Shown piece by piece: positions 33,870-44,922 of a DNA stretch of 64,000 bases; the first letter of the stretch is position 1; each line of letters opens with the position of its first letter. This DNA comes from Amaurobius ferox. Lineage: Eukaryota; Arthropoda; Arachnida; Araneae; Amaurobiidae. The stretch covers positions 163,215,250 to 163,279,249 of the forward strand of contig OX578135.1 in NCBI GenBank assembly GCA_951213105.1, written 5' to 3'. The notes beneath the pieces were generated by a model. It made no database searches and was not told the origin of the DNA. It saw only the letters and a list, made by a program, of their open reading frames with translations. The position numbers and the translations under genes were made by a program.

Positions 33870-34814
33870 AATTTTATATTTTTATAATTACAGGACAAGT
33901 ACACTTTCCTTAAAAAACATTTCAAGGACTTTCAAGTACCATGCTATTATTTTTCAAGGACATTATTTCTTCCATATTATGAAGATGTATGCGTTTCTCG
34001 GAGGAAAAACCATAGCAAACTAACATTATTATTTAATGTTGAAGCCATTGAGGAAAATTTTGAAAAAAAAAAAACAATGTTGTTAGGAAAATTCCAGTGA
34101 CAGAGTAACTGCTAGGAAAATTTCCAGAGAAAGCAGAACTTTTCAGGAAAAACACAGTGCTGTGAATCTGCAGAACACTTTTGTCATGAAGGTTTTGATT
34201 CCTATACTTTTAAAGTTATTACACCTTTTAAATTGATCGTATAGAATTCAATAAATCTACATATTTATAATTATTAACATTATCTCTTTGTTTCTTTTAC
34301 TAATTGCCATTCCTACTGTTTGGCCTGTGCACAACACCCCTGAGAATATATATAACAAACCAATTCCAAAATAATTTCACCTACCTTTGATATCTTCATA
34401 TAAATTGCAGAGTTTAAATCTAATTAATTTATTGCACAGCCACAAAAAGAACACAACTCAATTATGTTAAATTAAAAATTTTCCTTTATTAATTGCAATT
34501 AAACTTAAATGCTTCCAAACATAAACAAGTTAAATTTTATAAATTCTTAAGCAATTAATTTAATGGTAGTACATTGCAAAAACCCAATTAAAAACTTGTC
34601 AACAAATTGAAATCTTTTAAAAACCCAGGTTCAAAATCCACTCTGGTCTAAAGACCAGAGTTTGGTCTGCCTGGAGAGCTGTCCACAAAAACCTAATATT
34701 TAAAATAAAACATTTAAACCCACAACTCATTTAAGTTACAGAAATACAAATTTTTAAAGACAATAAAAGAAACACATTTTCCAAACATTTCCCTTTCTAC
34801 AGAAAATAAAACTT
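33870..34814. other. intergenic, no gene seen
   Basis: TTTCAAGGACTTTCAAGTACC at about 33920 resembles terminal repeats of hAT-type elements (compare CAGGGTTCCCACTC at 58816), but no second end was found. A perfect 10 bp palindrome ACTCTGGTCT/AGACCAGAGT is at 34640-34661. Confidence 0.5.
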
Positions 34815-34816
34815 TC

Positions 34817-35070
34817 TCGGAGCCGATCCGGTGGTCGAACGGTCAGGGGCATGTGTTTCCGTCTGATCGCTGGATCGCAGGGCTGTGGGTTCGAATCCCA
34901 CCAGTGGGCATGGATGTTGTCATGTCGAAGCCAAGTCAGACTTCCGCTATTCGGGGAGCTTCTATAAAAGTGAAACTGCAATTCTTCTCCCCTTCACCAT
35001 GGGGATACCCTGGGGGGTCTTGTGAACGTGGTGCGTGGTGCCCCTTCATCACAGGGAATTTAGCAAAAAA
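34817..35070 (+). mobile_element. tRNA-derived SINE, second family
   Basis: The tRNA-like head includes CCGGTGGTCGAACGG and GGGTTCGAATCCCACC (B box). A ~130 bp body with CTTCTCCCCTTCACCATGGG follows, and the element ends in an A-rich tail (35067 onward). It differs from the SINE at 14170 in body and tail. Confidence 0.75.
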
Positions 35071-35339
35071 AAAATAATCAGTTTAGTTTTTTTTAGCCTA
35101 CTGTAGCTCAGACTTTGATAATTTCTTAGTAAAACATGAAAAATAAAGAACATTTGACATGTTTATTTATTTATTTTTTTAAATGTAATGTGTCTACACT
35201 CAAATTTAGTCAAAAATCAGCCCCATATTTTCTAACAATACAAAATATACATTATGGCACAGCATTATTATGAGGAACAAATAATATTGCTTTCATCACC
35301 AAATAATATTAAATTATTCTAGATAAATAAATTCCTCTG

Positions 35340-35832
35340 GGCAAATTTAATTGTGCAATTGCACTATTTAGATAAAAATAATTAAAAAATTAACCTTAAT
35401 ACTTAATTACTTAATCAAAATGTGAAAATAAGCTAGTTTAGTCAATCTAATGATTAATATTTAGAGGATGGAGATGGATAGAAAAGGATATTTGTGAACT
35501 CACAGGACTACACTAGAATTTCCTGAATTGCATAATCGTACAGAATGTGTGAAAGCCCCAGGCCGTCCGACTCGTATGTACAGAATGTGTGAAAACAATT
35601 AAAAAATTAACATAAATAATAAACCAAAATATAAAGATAAGCATGTTTTGTCAACTTAATGTGAAATAATTACAAGATGGAGACAGATGGAAAAATATAC
35701 TAGTCAACGCTTGGCAATGTACGTGATACCACTTGCATTGTGCAATCCCACTATTTATGAGAAATAATTAAATTGCCTTAATAATTAACCAAAATGTGAA
35801 AATAAACTAGTTTAGTCCATCTAATGATTAAT
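35340..35832 (+). repeat. ~169 bp satellite array, left part
   Basis: About three units marked by GAGGATGGAGATGG, GAATTGCATAATCG, TTAATAATTAACCAAAATG and AAACTAGTTTAGTC. The phase marker is at 35471 and 35680; after removing a 40 bp insertion-plus-duplication the period is 169. The array is broken at 35832 by an hAT element. Confidence 0.88.
35555..35577 (+). mobile_element. 23 bp retro-inserted fragment with a 17 bp TSD
   Basis: GTACAGAATGTGTGAAA occurs at 35538-35554 and again at 35578-35594. Between the copies sits GCCCCAGGCCGTCCGACTC plus four bases, which resembles the tail motif of the SINE at 14170 (inverted: CCCAGACCATCCGACC) and a string at 15658. Confidence 0.7.
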
Positions 35833-36739
35833 CAGTGGCGGCTCGTGAGCGACATGTAGAGGGAAGCGCTCATCTATGTATTTATGTATATATATCCCTC
35901 AGTTTGAGCTAACTACGCCGTTCAGACTTCGAGTTCGTCGTTTATCCGGCACTGATAAATTGGTTCCGGCGTTACCTCGAAACAGCCGTATGCCAAATTG
36001 TTATTTTACTTGGGTTGATATACGTTGTGCAAGTTTCCTTAAAATGAATAAGAGCCTATCGTAACCATGGAAATTATTTAAATACATTTCTAAATAAATT
36101 TGTATCAAATTTGTAAAAATTAAATACTCTCAGTGGTATGCATGTGCAGTATTTTTTTATTATTAGCGCAAATATTTTTACACCCAAAATGCACACAATT
36201 TTTCTCATATACACTCTATGGCTAATAGTTTTGTACCTGATCGTCCTTGTAACCCAAACAGTAACATAATTAGAGAGCGAAAACCAACTAAATCTATGGC
36301 CGTTTATATGTAGAAACAAAGAAACTATTTTTAATACAAGAATTAATTTGGAATTTACAGAAAATTCTTATGCGTTATGCTTATCTCTATTCGTCTTTAA
36401 AATGATACTAGCGAGTTCTGCCTGCTAGCAGTCACTATATATAGCAATTGGCTTTTATAACAATAAGTAGTTAACTCGTTGCGCGGGTGCAACAAAAGTG
36501 GATCAACGTTTAGAGTGAGCAGATCGAGTGGGTCCATTGTAAAGTAGAAAATACAGTGTGAAAATTGCATCAAAATCGGATCAAGAGTCACTAAGATAGA
36601 TAAAAATGTAAATATGAAAAAGAAAAGGGTCTCCCCTCTTCCACCACAATTGTTTCATATTACATAATAACAGACGATATTTGTGTGTCGACGTGTGTGT
36701 GTAAGGTCTGTAGCAGAAAACGTAAACATCGTACGGCCT

Positions 36740-37400
36740 TGAAATGTCGTACACGGATATTTTAGGAACCAAGGCGATGCATTTTTTGTAAAACCGAAAT
36801 ATGAAATTGAGGCTACTTAAAGTAAAAGTTGCACCCAGGGGGTTGATATAATAAGGTTGTATATCTAAGTGATTGCCGCCAGCAAAATCTAAATCGTTCA
36901 ATTAGAAGGAGACTTAAGAAATTTGGGGGGGGGGGGGCTAACCGAACTGAAAGTTACGCCCAGGGAGTTGACACAATAAATATGTATAACCAGTTCACAT
37001 ATACAAATAGTGCCAGGACTATAACCACCAGCGGAATCAAAATTGTTCAATTAGGAGCCGAGATGTGAAATTAGAGGAGGACTACTTAAAGTAAATGTTG
37101 CGCCCAGGGGATTGATACGAAAAAGATGTACATTCAAAGACTGTAGCTACCATAAGATTCAAAATCACTCAATTTAGGAACCGAGATGTAAAACTTTGCG
37201 GGTTAGTTAAACTAAAAGTTACGCTCAGGGGAGTTTGAATAAAAAAATATACATGTCCAGGCGATGCACGTATAGAGAGTGCAGAGACTATAACCACCAG
37301 TATATTCAAAATCGCTTAATTAGGAAGCCAGAGGAGAAATTTTAGGACTATCTCAAGTAAAATTTATGCCCAGGAAGTGTCGGTGCAATATCGGTCTTCA
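36740..37400. repeat. degenerate ~130 bp tandem repeats inside the hAT element
   Basis: About five units recur with the blocks AAAGTTACGCCCAGGG, GACTATAACCACCAG and CAAAATCGCTTAATTAGGA. They differ by many substitutions and indels. No coding frame is common to them. Confidence 0.75.
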
Positions 37401-38285
37401 ATAAAATTAGAAGCAAAACCAGGGAGATTGAGTAGTGGCCGGTGAAGGCGGGGGGGAGATTTTAAGGAAAACAACGTCATATCAAAGAATCAAGTATCTG
37501 GTTGAAAATTGTTTTTTAACATTCTTTAACAAATATTTATAATTTTTTCAATCTTTAATGTTAAATAGCTGAAAAAGTAAGACAGCTGAGTAAGTCAAAG
37601 AGACCCACCCCCTCAGACAACACATTTCTGAAAGTGTCACTAAAAATATCCATGGGTATGCCACAAATACAATTCTCGTGGCTTTCAAACAATTAAGAGG
37701 TGAAACGCATTGAAACTCGTCACAAACAAAGCATAGAACTACCCTAAATCAGAAATGACCCCCTTTCCGAAGGACAGAACCACCCTACATGTACATCAGA
37801 AATGATCCCCCACCGGGTGCTTAGGGAGTGAAACATTTTCAGTAATACGGATGGGTGGGTCAAAACTAAACTGAGTGCCCCAAACAATGCATTTTTCTAC
37901 CGAAGGCGAAGAACAGAAACCCCCAAAATACCATAAATAACCACAATTTATTCAATTAAGTAAAAAGCACGAAATATGTATCGCAACATTTTTGAATTTC
38001 TATTTTCTGTATCTAATACTAAACTATTTCGTCCGGAACCAAAACTGAAAGGACTAGGTCAATAGAATCAATAAAATAAATCAGAATTACATAAATACAG
38101 TAATTTATTTTCAAATATGTATTCAAACATCCAAATTTATTATTTTAAAAAGAAGCGACAGAAAAAACACACATTTATCAAAGAAAATTCGAGGCCAAAT
38201 TAGCGAAACTTAGCCAATTCGAGTCAGTCGTTCACAGTATTTGTTTCTTCTTGGCGGTTTCTTCGTTTCTTATTGGCATTTCTCT

Positions 38286-38319
38286 GATGTGAGCCGCGGA
38301 AACTGCCGCGGCTCACATC
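38286..38319. repeat. perfect 14 bp GC-rich hairpin
   Basis: GATGTGAGCCGCGG and its exact inverse around AAACTG. It is markedly more GC-rich than the surroundings and lies within the hAT element. Confidence 0.9.
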
Positions 38320-38656
38320 GAATTGGAATATTGCAATGTCTGTTTTTTTTAACTCTAATTTCTATTGCCGTTATATTAACATACCATTCGTTCTATCAGC
38401 CCAGAGGCAATGTAGGGACGCGGCCTCATTAAGAATCCCTCGTCTTTCCCTGTAATGCAGTATTTTTCCCTATAGATTTAATATGGTATGAAAAGAGCAT
38501 AAGAGACTCTTTCAAAGCTTTAGTGCTGCCATCTAGTGACAATTTCATCACTTCTTTCCAATAATTCGAATTTTAATTGGAATAAAATTCAGATAATTTC
38601 CTTAAAAATTGTAATTAACCTATATAACTAAAATAATTTGAAGTGCTTATTCAAGG

Positions 38657-38680
38657 GGGTCCGCGCGGCCCCGCGGACCC
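38657..38680. repeat. GC palindrome near the hAT right end
   Basis: GGGTCCGCG and CGCGGACCC around a 6-base loop, 18 bp inside the element terminus; a possible subterminal transposase-binding or hairpin structure. Confidence 0.85.
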
Positions 38681-38707
38681 TCTAAATAACCGCCCCTGTG
38701 ATTAATA

Positions 38708-40265
38708 CACTGGTTTCCAAAAGTTACAGATGGTAAAATCAACAAGAATGGAAAAGTAAAGCTTTGATTAACTCAAAATTGTACATGAAGGTATACATTA
38801 AAAAAGGTGTGTATAAATTAAAAAAAAATTAGGTGTTTATACATTTAAAAAAAAAAAAAAAAAATATGTACAAAGATGAAAAAAATATTTACTTTTTGTA
38901 AGTTATATGATGACGTTACATTTGGGTCATTAACAAAATGATGTTTAAAGGCAAACAAAACTTACATTAATATGGTATGTGACCACCCCGGACCTTCACA
39001 CAAACTTTACAACGATTTTTCATGCTTTCAATGAGGTGATCAACCATCGCAGATGCGAGCAATGACCATTCCTCCAATAGGGCAGTTTCCAACTCTTTCA
39101 GACTGGTTGGAGGAGGTAAACGTATAGAGACAGCATACCCGAGGACATCCCAAAGGTTTTCAATGGGATTAAGGTTGGGGGAATATGCAGGCCACTCCAT
39201 ACGAGAAATGCCCTCACTTTCCAGGTATTAGTCGACAATGTTAGCTCGATGGGGATGGGTATTATCGTATATAAGGAGGAAATCAGGACCAACTGCTGCA
39301 GTGTAGAGTCTTGCAATGGGGTCTAGGACTTCACCCCGATACCGCACAGTCATCACAGAACCGCCTTTAAAGATGTGCCGCTCTGTGCGATATCCCACTG
39401 AAATTCCAGCCCACACCTTAATGCTGCCACCTCTGAATGCCACCTCTGTTCTTAGCCTAATTTCGTGTGTCTTATTCCCTCCAGACCCTTACACGCTTAC
39501 CATCTGATTCCAGGACAAATCTGGACTTATCCGTGAACGGGACGTTGCAACCAACCTGAGACAGTCCAATTGACATGTTGATGACACTACATTAATCTTG
39601 CCCCTATGGCTTGGACGATTAGTAGAACACAAAAACGTGGTGTTGAGGGCATACAGTCCCTTCACATGGAGCCTTCGGCACACAGTACTGGCAGATATCG
39701 TCTTATCAAATGCAGCTGCAACCATGGATGTAACAATTGTGGAGGTCGTGCGTCGATTCCGCTTGGCTACTATAGCAGTATACCGATCATTAAAAAGGGT
39801 GGTAACCCTTGGACGACCAGGGGTACAGGTCTCTGGACAACTGTTTGACTTTGTTTGGAATTGTTTCCATAATCAAGAAATTACCGAATAATCAATGCCA
39901 AAGAAAATAGCGACATCTTTGATTGACTGTCCTGCTTCAATGCATCGAATAGAATGCCAGCACTCACTATCTGTCATTCATCTACTTTTAGCCATAGAAA
40001 CAAGAATGTAATCAAAAATAATCCTACAAAAGTTATAAACACTTCGTATCAGCATTTAAACGCACCTCCTCAAACCCTTCAGAATGCCGATGTCTTCAAC
40101 GACTGCCTGATTAGCATATATCCAGACAGTCAATCGTGATTAGCTGCAACATACGATATTTGCATACTGCCATCTACATCCGCAGCTATTTTCAGCCACT
40201 CAAATTCAAATACTCTATCGAAAAATTAAAATTTGCATTGCGTGCTTAACTTTTGGAAGTCAGTG
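38708..40265 (-). mobile_element. Tc1-like element inserted at the edge of the hAT TSD
   Basis: TIRs CACTGGTTTCCAAAAGTTA and inverted CACTGACTTCCAAAAGTTA are flanked by TA (38706-38707, 40266-40267). The left TA shares its T with the last base of the hAT target duplication. 1558 bp. Beyond the right TA the satellite resumes (TTTAGAGGATGG), proving the order: satellite, hAT, then Tc1. Confidence 0.92.
38967..39725 (-). pseudogene. Tc1-like transposase, frameshifted
   Basis: - strand pieces in order: VAAAFDKTISASTVCRRLHV (39725 down), then GGSIKVWAGISVGYRTERHI and LLIYDNTHPHRANIVD (second catalytic region; 39443-39228), then MEWPAYSPNLNPIENLWDVL (third region, Asn/Glu of NPIENLWD; 39200-38967). 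Shifts of frame separate the pieces, and the VVFSDESRF-type first block is damaged. The family is DD34E Tc1. It is dead as it stands. Confidence 0.88.
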
Positions 40266-40267
40266 TA

Positions 40268-40470
40268 TTTAGAGGATGGAAATGGATGAAAAAGGATACT
40301 TGTGGAATCCCAGAACAGCACGAGAATTCCCGAATTCCACAATCGTACTACATGTGTCAAAATAATTTAAAAATTAACATGAATAATAAACCAAAATATG
40401 AAAATATGCAAATTTTGTCAATTCAATGTGCAATAATTACAGGATGGGGATGCATAGAAAAAGAAAAAAA
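40268..40470 (+). repeat. ~169 bp satellite array, right part
   Basis: It resumes after the Tc1 element with TTTAGAGGATGGAAATGG, ATTCCACAATCGTAC and AACCAAAATATGAAAAT. The phase markers at 40279 and 40447 are 168 apart. They keep the register of 35680 once the hAT, one TSD, the Tc1 and one TA are removed. Confidence 0.88.
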
Positions 40471-41438
40471 AAATAGGAATTTTCCATAATTTTACAGGTC
40501 TTTTCCTTAGACTGTAATTTTGTTCAAAAATCCGTAAGAATTACAGAAAATCCGTCATAGTTGGCATCTGTGTTGAAGTCAGTGTTTCTCTCAGGCATAC
40601 CTCCGGGAGGGAGGAGGGGACAGAGACGTGTATTCGCCTGAAAATATAAATTAACTCCTGAAAATATAAATCTTGTTTGCTCAAATGTATGCCTACGGCT
40701 TTGTTTACTTCAGGAGCGAGATGAAAGGGGATATTTTACTTTTTTCTACTTTACTTTTGATTCTATCAATGAAATACTGATTTGGAGGTAATAGAAAATA
40801 AAAGTTTTTTTAGGGTACTCTTTTTATTCCTTAACGAGGAAATAAATTCCACAGATCATCGATTTATAACTTGTTTTTTGAGATCATCAGAAAAATAATA
40901 AAAAGTAAAATTTAAGATAAAATAGGAAAAATCAGAAAAATAGGAGCTCTGTGGTCCCTGCATACAAGAGTCTCAAAAACTAAAAAATGGGAGAAAATTA
41001 AAAAACTAGAAAAATCCAGAAGCAAATTACTAGAATTTTTCTGAATATGAAAATGAAAGGCTTCAAAAAGTCAAGATCACAGATCAACGTTCCTTTTTGT
41101 ATAATACCTGCGGAAGAAAATTCAAAATGGTGGTTAAATTTAATGTAATACTGAGCAATTGAAGATTTATTAAATTCCTAATTTTTAACATAATTTTCAT
41201 ATCTTTAAAATGAAATTTTACAGACATAAGAAGCCAACATAAGAAAGACCACACTAGTACGAAATATTGTAAATGTAAACTATTAGAAATTTCTATAACA
41301 TCATTAAGATTAGAAAAACCTGTTAAATATATTAATAGAATTGCATGTATTTTATTTTAAAGGTTTGTCTTTTAATGCTTACATTTCTAGTTCTGGGTGG
41401 AAACAGATATGAAACAGTTGAAGAAGATGCTCTTTACC
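40471..41438. other. intergenic, no gene seen
   Basis: AT-rich sequence with a purine-rich patch (GGGAGGGAGGAGGGGA) near 40605. A short open stretch at 41345-41446 ends where the hAT interval begins and resumes at 55504; it has an acceptor-like TTTCTAG but no recognisable product. Confidence 0.5.
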
Positions 41439-41500
41439 ATAGAGAACAGGGCCGGCTCAAAGACATTTTCGTGTGTGGGCAAGACAGTTTGGAGCCGCCC

Positions 41501-41549
<49 letters not shown>

Positions 41550-42085
41550 TAAATGATTTTAATCGAAAATTTTTTGCATAAACTACTGTATGTACAAAAA
41601 AACCCATCTCTAGCATATCTGTTACAAATGAGTAACTATAAGCCAAGTCTAAGGATAAAGATAGAAGGTTACATATCACTACATTGGAAAGGGGGATGAG
41701 AAGAATATTAGGATTCAAAAATCACAATTAAAAGTATATAAAAGTAAATAAAAATAAAACTCTGCAAAAATGAGAATAGGCAATAATAATCAGCTCAAGA
41801 CAAGAGATCAAGAATAGAGAACAATCAATCGAAACCACACAAAAAATGGCGGTCAGTTCGAAATTGCATTCTCATCAGGACAGCCATACAATTCGAATTA
41901 AAACCGATAGAATAGCCAGTTTCTGACAATGGCGATAGTATTTAACTATAGACACCATTGGAGCTGTCTACTGGCTAGTGGAATTAGAAAAATAAATCAA
42001 TTGAATTATACAAAAGCTGAAAAACAATACCTCCACGAACTGTAATGTGAAATAATAGCAGCACGTGTAAGATAAACTAGTAACT

Positions 42086-42154
42086 GAGCATTTCACCTCA
42101 CTTCGTCAATGCGAGTGGGCGAGCATTTCACCTCACTTCGTCAATGCGAGTGGG
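42086..42154. repeat. 34 bp direct duplication in the PLE 3' UTR
   Basis: GAGCATTTCACCTCACTTCG plus TCAATGCGAGTGGG occurs twice, 35 bp apart; copy 1 of the element has it once (9548-9582, inverted). Confidence 0.95.
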
Positions 42155-42360
42155 AATGAATACAATTGAACGATACATAATAAGTATGGAGACTTTCGAA
42201 AATAGTAAACAGTATAGGACTCAGGACAAGTGGAAAATAGACATTCTAAAATAGTAAACAGTATTAGACTCAGGCCAAGTGGTAAGTAAGGTGATAAGAA
42301 TGGGTGAATTTTCAAAAATGAGTTAACCAATCAAAGATAAATAATGCATGTGTAAAATTA

Positions 42361-44922
42361 TTACGTGGTATATTTGAAATTATTAATAATATTATTTACA
42401 AATACTTCCGGATATAGGTAGTTTTGACAAATGCGTTTAAGTTTATTGATGTGGAGAAAGTGAAACTGAGGATCAGAAAGTCGATGTATTCGAAATAGCT
42501 GGTTTAAAATGATGTTTCTAAACAATTGAATAGAATTACAAGATTGATATGATAGCAGCTTTATGATAGTGAAGTTGTAAGAATCTTTTTTATCATATAG
42601 ATTGGTGATTACATGATTATTGAGGGTATCTAAATTGAGGTCTAAAAAATTAACAGTTTGACTAACGCAAGGCTCATTAGGAATTAATTCTAGGTTAGAC
42701 GGGTAAAAATCAATATTAATGGGATAGGAATCATCAATGATAATACAAATTAAGTCGTCAACATATCTATATATAATATATGAATTAGAGTTAAAATGAC
42801 ATTCATAATAATAAAGATATAAGTTAGCGAGTATACTACTACTACAGCCACCTTGTGGTACACCAGATGTTTGTAAATAAATGTTATCACCTTGGATAAT
42901 ATAATTGTTGTATAACACAAAGTGCAAGAGCATAGGAAAATTTTTGACATTAAAAGCATCATGATTGGAAGATATATAGTCATGATAAAGAGAGATAATA
43001 ACTTTATGTAAATCTTTAATGACAATATTATTAAATAGGTCTTTAAAATCAAAGGTTTGGAAACCAAGAATTTGTGGTAACTTGCTAAGGTGATTAACTA
43101 AATCAAAACTATTGTTCAAAATGAAATATCCTGAATTCCTGAATTTAAGAGATTCATTAATTCGATTTAAACAGTTAAGCAAGTACTTACTAGCTGTAGT
43201 GGTAAAGGTATTATGTCCACAAGTGACTGTTCTAAAACTGAGAGGTGATTTGTGGAATTTAGGAACCAAAGTAACATAAGGAAATTTAAAAAACTTACAA
43301 TTAATATTTAATTGTGTATATAATTTTAGCATTTTAGTTTTGATTTGGATAGACTGATTATTAATGGGTTTAAAAATTTGATTATCTTTTAAGTAATTCT
43401 GTAACAGAGAAACATAATATTTTTTACAAATGATGGCATAATTATTAGAAGCTTTATCTACATAAGTTATGACAAAATGTTGTTGTAGTTCTTTGATAGC
43501 AGATAGGAGTTGTTTATAAGGATACCTAGGCTTCGTTAATTTAGTGTTTATAATAACATTTTTAAGTAGATGTAAGGTCGTATACTTCCATAGATTGAAT
43601 GCTTCAATAGGAATAGAATGTGAACAAGCAAGTTGATATATGAATTTATCAAAATCAAATGATAGAGACTGAAGAAGTTGTTTAGGGTGATGGCAGAATG
43701 GAATGCGAAATTTAGACCCTTTATTCATAATATCCCTGAGTATATCATCCTGAACTATACTGAGATCCCCAGTAATAATGTGACCATGAGTGGAGTTGAC
43801 AAAAGGGGCAAGATTTTGATTGCTGCATACACATGATGTAAGATCATCGGAGTTTAATGTCCTAGAAACTTCATTGTAATTGTAAATAGTTCTACCAATT
43901 GGTAAATTATATTTGAATGATTTTTGTATTTTGATATCATTTACTGGTAACAAGTGCTTATGTTTTGCAAATAAATTATTGAAGTTAAGAGAATTAAGAA
44001 TAGGGTGTTTAAAAGAGATTACACAGTAAGCTATTTTAGTATGTGGATTTGGTGAATGGAGTAGGTGGTAATTTAAGAAATGTGTACGTGAAAGAAGCAG
44101 ATCAAAAAATAAATGTTTAAAATGCTCATGAGTTAATTTTAATTTTAAAAAATGAGTATAAACAATACTTAATTTGCTTTTTCTGACTTTATATAACCAT
44201 GTTCTAACAGGTAGAAAATTGAAAGTTTGAGAATAATTATATTGTAATTTCAAAATGTCTGCTTTGTAATCAATAGTTTTACTTAAGTTACTTTTTCCTT
44301 TGCCACGCTTATATCGCTTTTTACTAGGAGATGATGACTTTGAATAATGAAAAAGATGTTTATATACTGAAGATTTATGAGAATTGTATTCAAAACTATT
44401 GTTAACAACATTATTATTATTATAAATTTGATTTAAGCCATAGGGGAAGAGAGTTTTATATTTTTTAATGTAATAATTTTCAAATACTAATCTATCCGTG
44501 AGTGAAATTTTAATATCTAAAATATGAAGGGATACATTTTTAAATCCTTGTGTAGCAAAGTGCTGATATTCAAATTGATTTTTGGTAGGGAGATCATTAA
44601 AGACTTTATGGTCAAATTTTTTAATATGATCCCTGTGGACATTCATTCTCAGATGTAAAGGGTTGCTGGTTTGGCCAATATAGGATAAGTTACAAATAGT
44701 ACAATTAAGTTTGTATATGCAATTAAAAACTTTGCAGAATTTTTGTGAAGTGGAATTATTATTAATTTGTAATGGGTCAGCATAAGGACAAGTTTTGCAC
44801 CTAAGATTGTTGCATCTATTGAAGGAATATGATTTAGATTGAGAGAAGGTATGGTATTCTTCCAAATCGTCTATAACGCTTAATTGGTCAATGTTTGTCG
44901 ATCTATAATTATCCCAATTCAT
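42361..44922 (-). CDS. Penelope-like reverse transcriptase with N-terminal GIY-YIG endonuclease
   Basis: The single frame has 853 codons from ATG 44922; it stays open at least 20 codons upstream, so the start is uncertain. Residues 37-45 hold Cys-rich CNNLRCKTC. Residues 68-160 are the GIY-YIG endonuclease: CIYKLNCTICNLSYIGQTS, R92 in LRMNVHR, E148 in LVFENYYIKKY. A ~320-residue linker follows, with basic KKRYKRGKGK at 201-210. The reverse transcriptase covers about 480-853: YVDKASNNYAIICKKYY, FQTFDFKDLFNNI (D625), SGVPQGGCSSSILANL, YVDD (720-723) and FLDLNLD. Most PLEs carry GIY-YIG at the C-terminus; the N-terminal position matches the permuted Naiad/Chlamys-type PLEs. All catalytic residues are present, so it may be autonomous. 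Confidence 0.93.
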   Translation of the reverse strand: MNWDNYRSTNIDQLSVIDDLEEYHTFSQSKSYSFNRCNNLRCKTCPYADPLQINNNSTSQKFCKVFNCIYKLNCTICNLSYIGQTSNPLHLRMNVHRDHIKKFDHKVFNDLPTKNQFEYQHFATQGFKNVSLHILDIKISLTDRLVFENYYIKKYKTLFPYGLNQIYNNNNVVNNSFEYNSHKSSVYKHLFHYSKSSSPSKKRYKRGKGKSNLSKTIDYKADILKLQYNYSQTFNFLPVRTWLYKVRKSKLSIVYTHFLKLKLTHEHFKHLFFDLLLSRTHFLNYHLLHSPNPHTKIAYCVISFKHPILNSLNFNNLFAKHKHLLPVNDIKIQKSFKYNLPIGRTIYNYNEVSRTLNSDDLTSCVCSNQNLAPFVNSTHGHIITGDLSIVQDDILRDIMNKGSKFRIPFCHHPKQLLQSLSFDFDKFIYQLACSHSIPIEAFNLWKYTTLHLLKNVIINTKLTKPRYPYKQLLSAIKELQQHFVITYVDKASNNYAIICKKYYVSLLQNYLKDNQIFKPINNQSIQIKTKMLKLYTQLNINCKFFKFPYVTLVPKFHKSPLSFRTVTCGHNTFTTTASKYLLNCLNRINESLKFRNSGYFILNNSFDLVNHLSKLPQILGFQTFDFKDLFNNIVIKDLHKVIISLYHDYISSNHDAFNVKNFPMLLHFVLYNNYIIQGDNIYLQTSGVPQGGCSSSILANLYLYYYECHFNSNSYIIYRYVDDLICIIIDDSYPINIDFYPSNLELIPNEPCVSQTVNFLDLNLDTLNNHVITNLYDKKDSYNFTIIKLLSYQSCNSIQLFRNIILNQLFRIHRLSDPQFHFLHINKLKRICQNYLYPEVFVNNIINNFKYTT

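Larger units (their letters stand above)
35833..38698. mobile_element. non-autonomous hAT element with perfect 8 bp TSD
   Basis: TGATTAAT is repeated at 35825-35832 and 38699-38706. The termini are CAGTGGCGGCTCGTGAG and, inverted, CAGGGGCGGTTATTTAG. The 2866 bp interior has no transposase; it contains ~130 bp degenerate repeats (36740-37400), a perfect GC-rich hairpin and a GC palindrome near the right end. The insertion interrupts the satellite. Confidence 0.9.

Noticed and set aside
34860..34905. Possible functional tRNA gene
   Set aside because: A and B boxes are present, but the stems do not close properly and a non-tRNA body with an A tail follows; it is a SINE. The same holds for 14170-14245.
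35340..35832. CRISPR-like array because of regularly spaced repeats
   Set aside because: The repeats are contiguous ~169 bp monomers without unique spacers, in a eukaryotic genome; it is a satellite.
41345..41545. Open frame with LVLGGNRYETVEEDALYHRE that resumes after the 14 kb hAT interval
   Set aside because: Joined across the empty site it gives only ~28 codons and no recognisable product; coding status cannot be supported.
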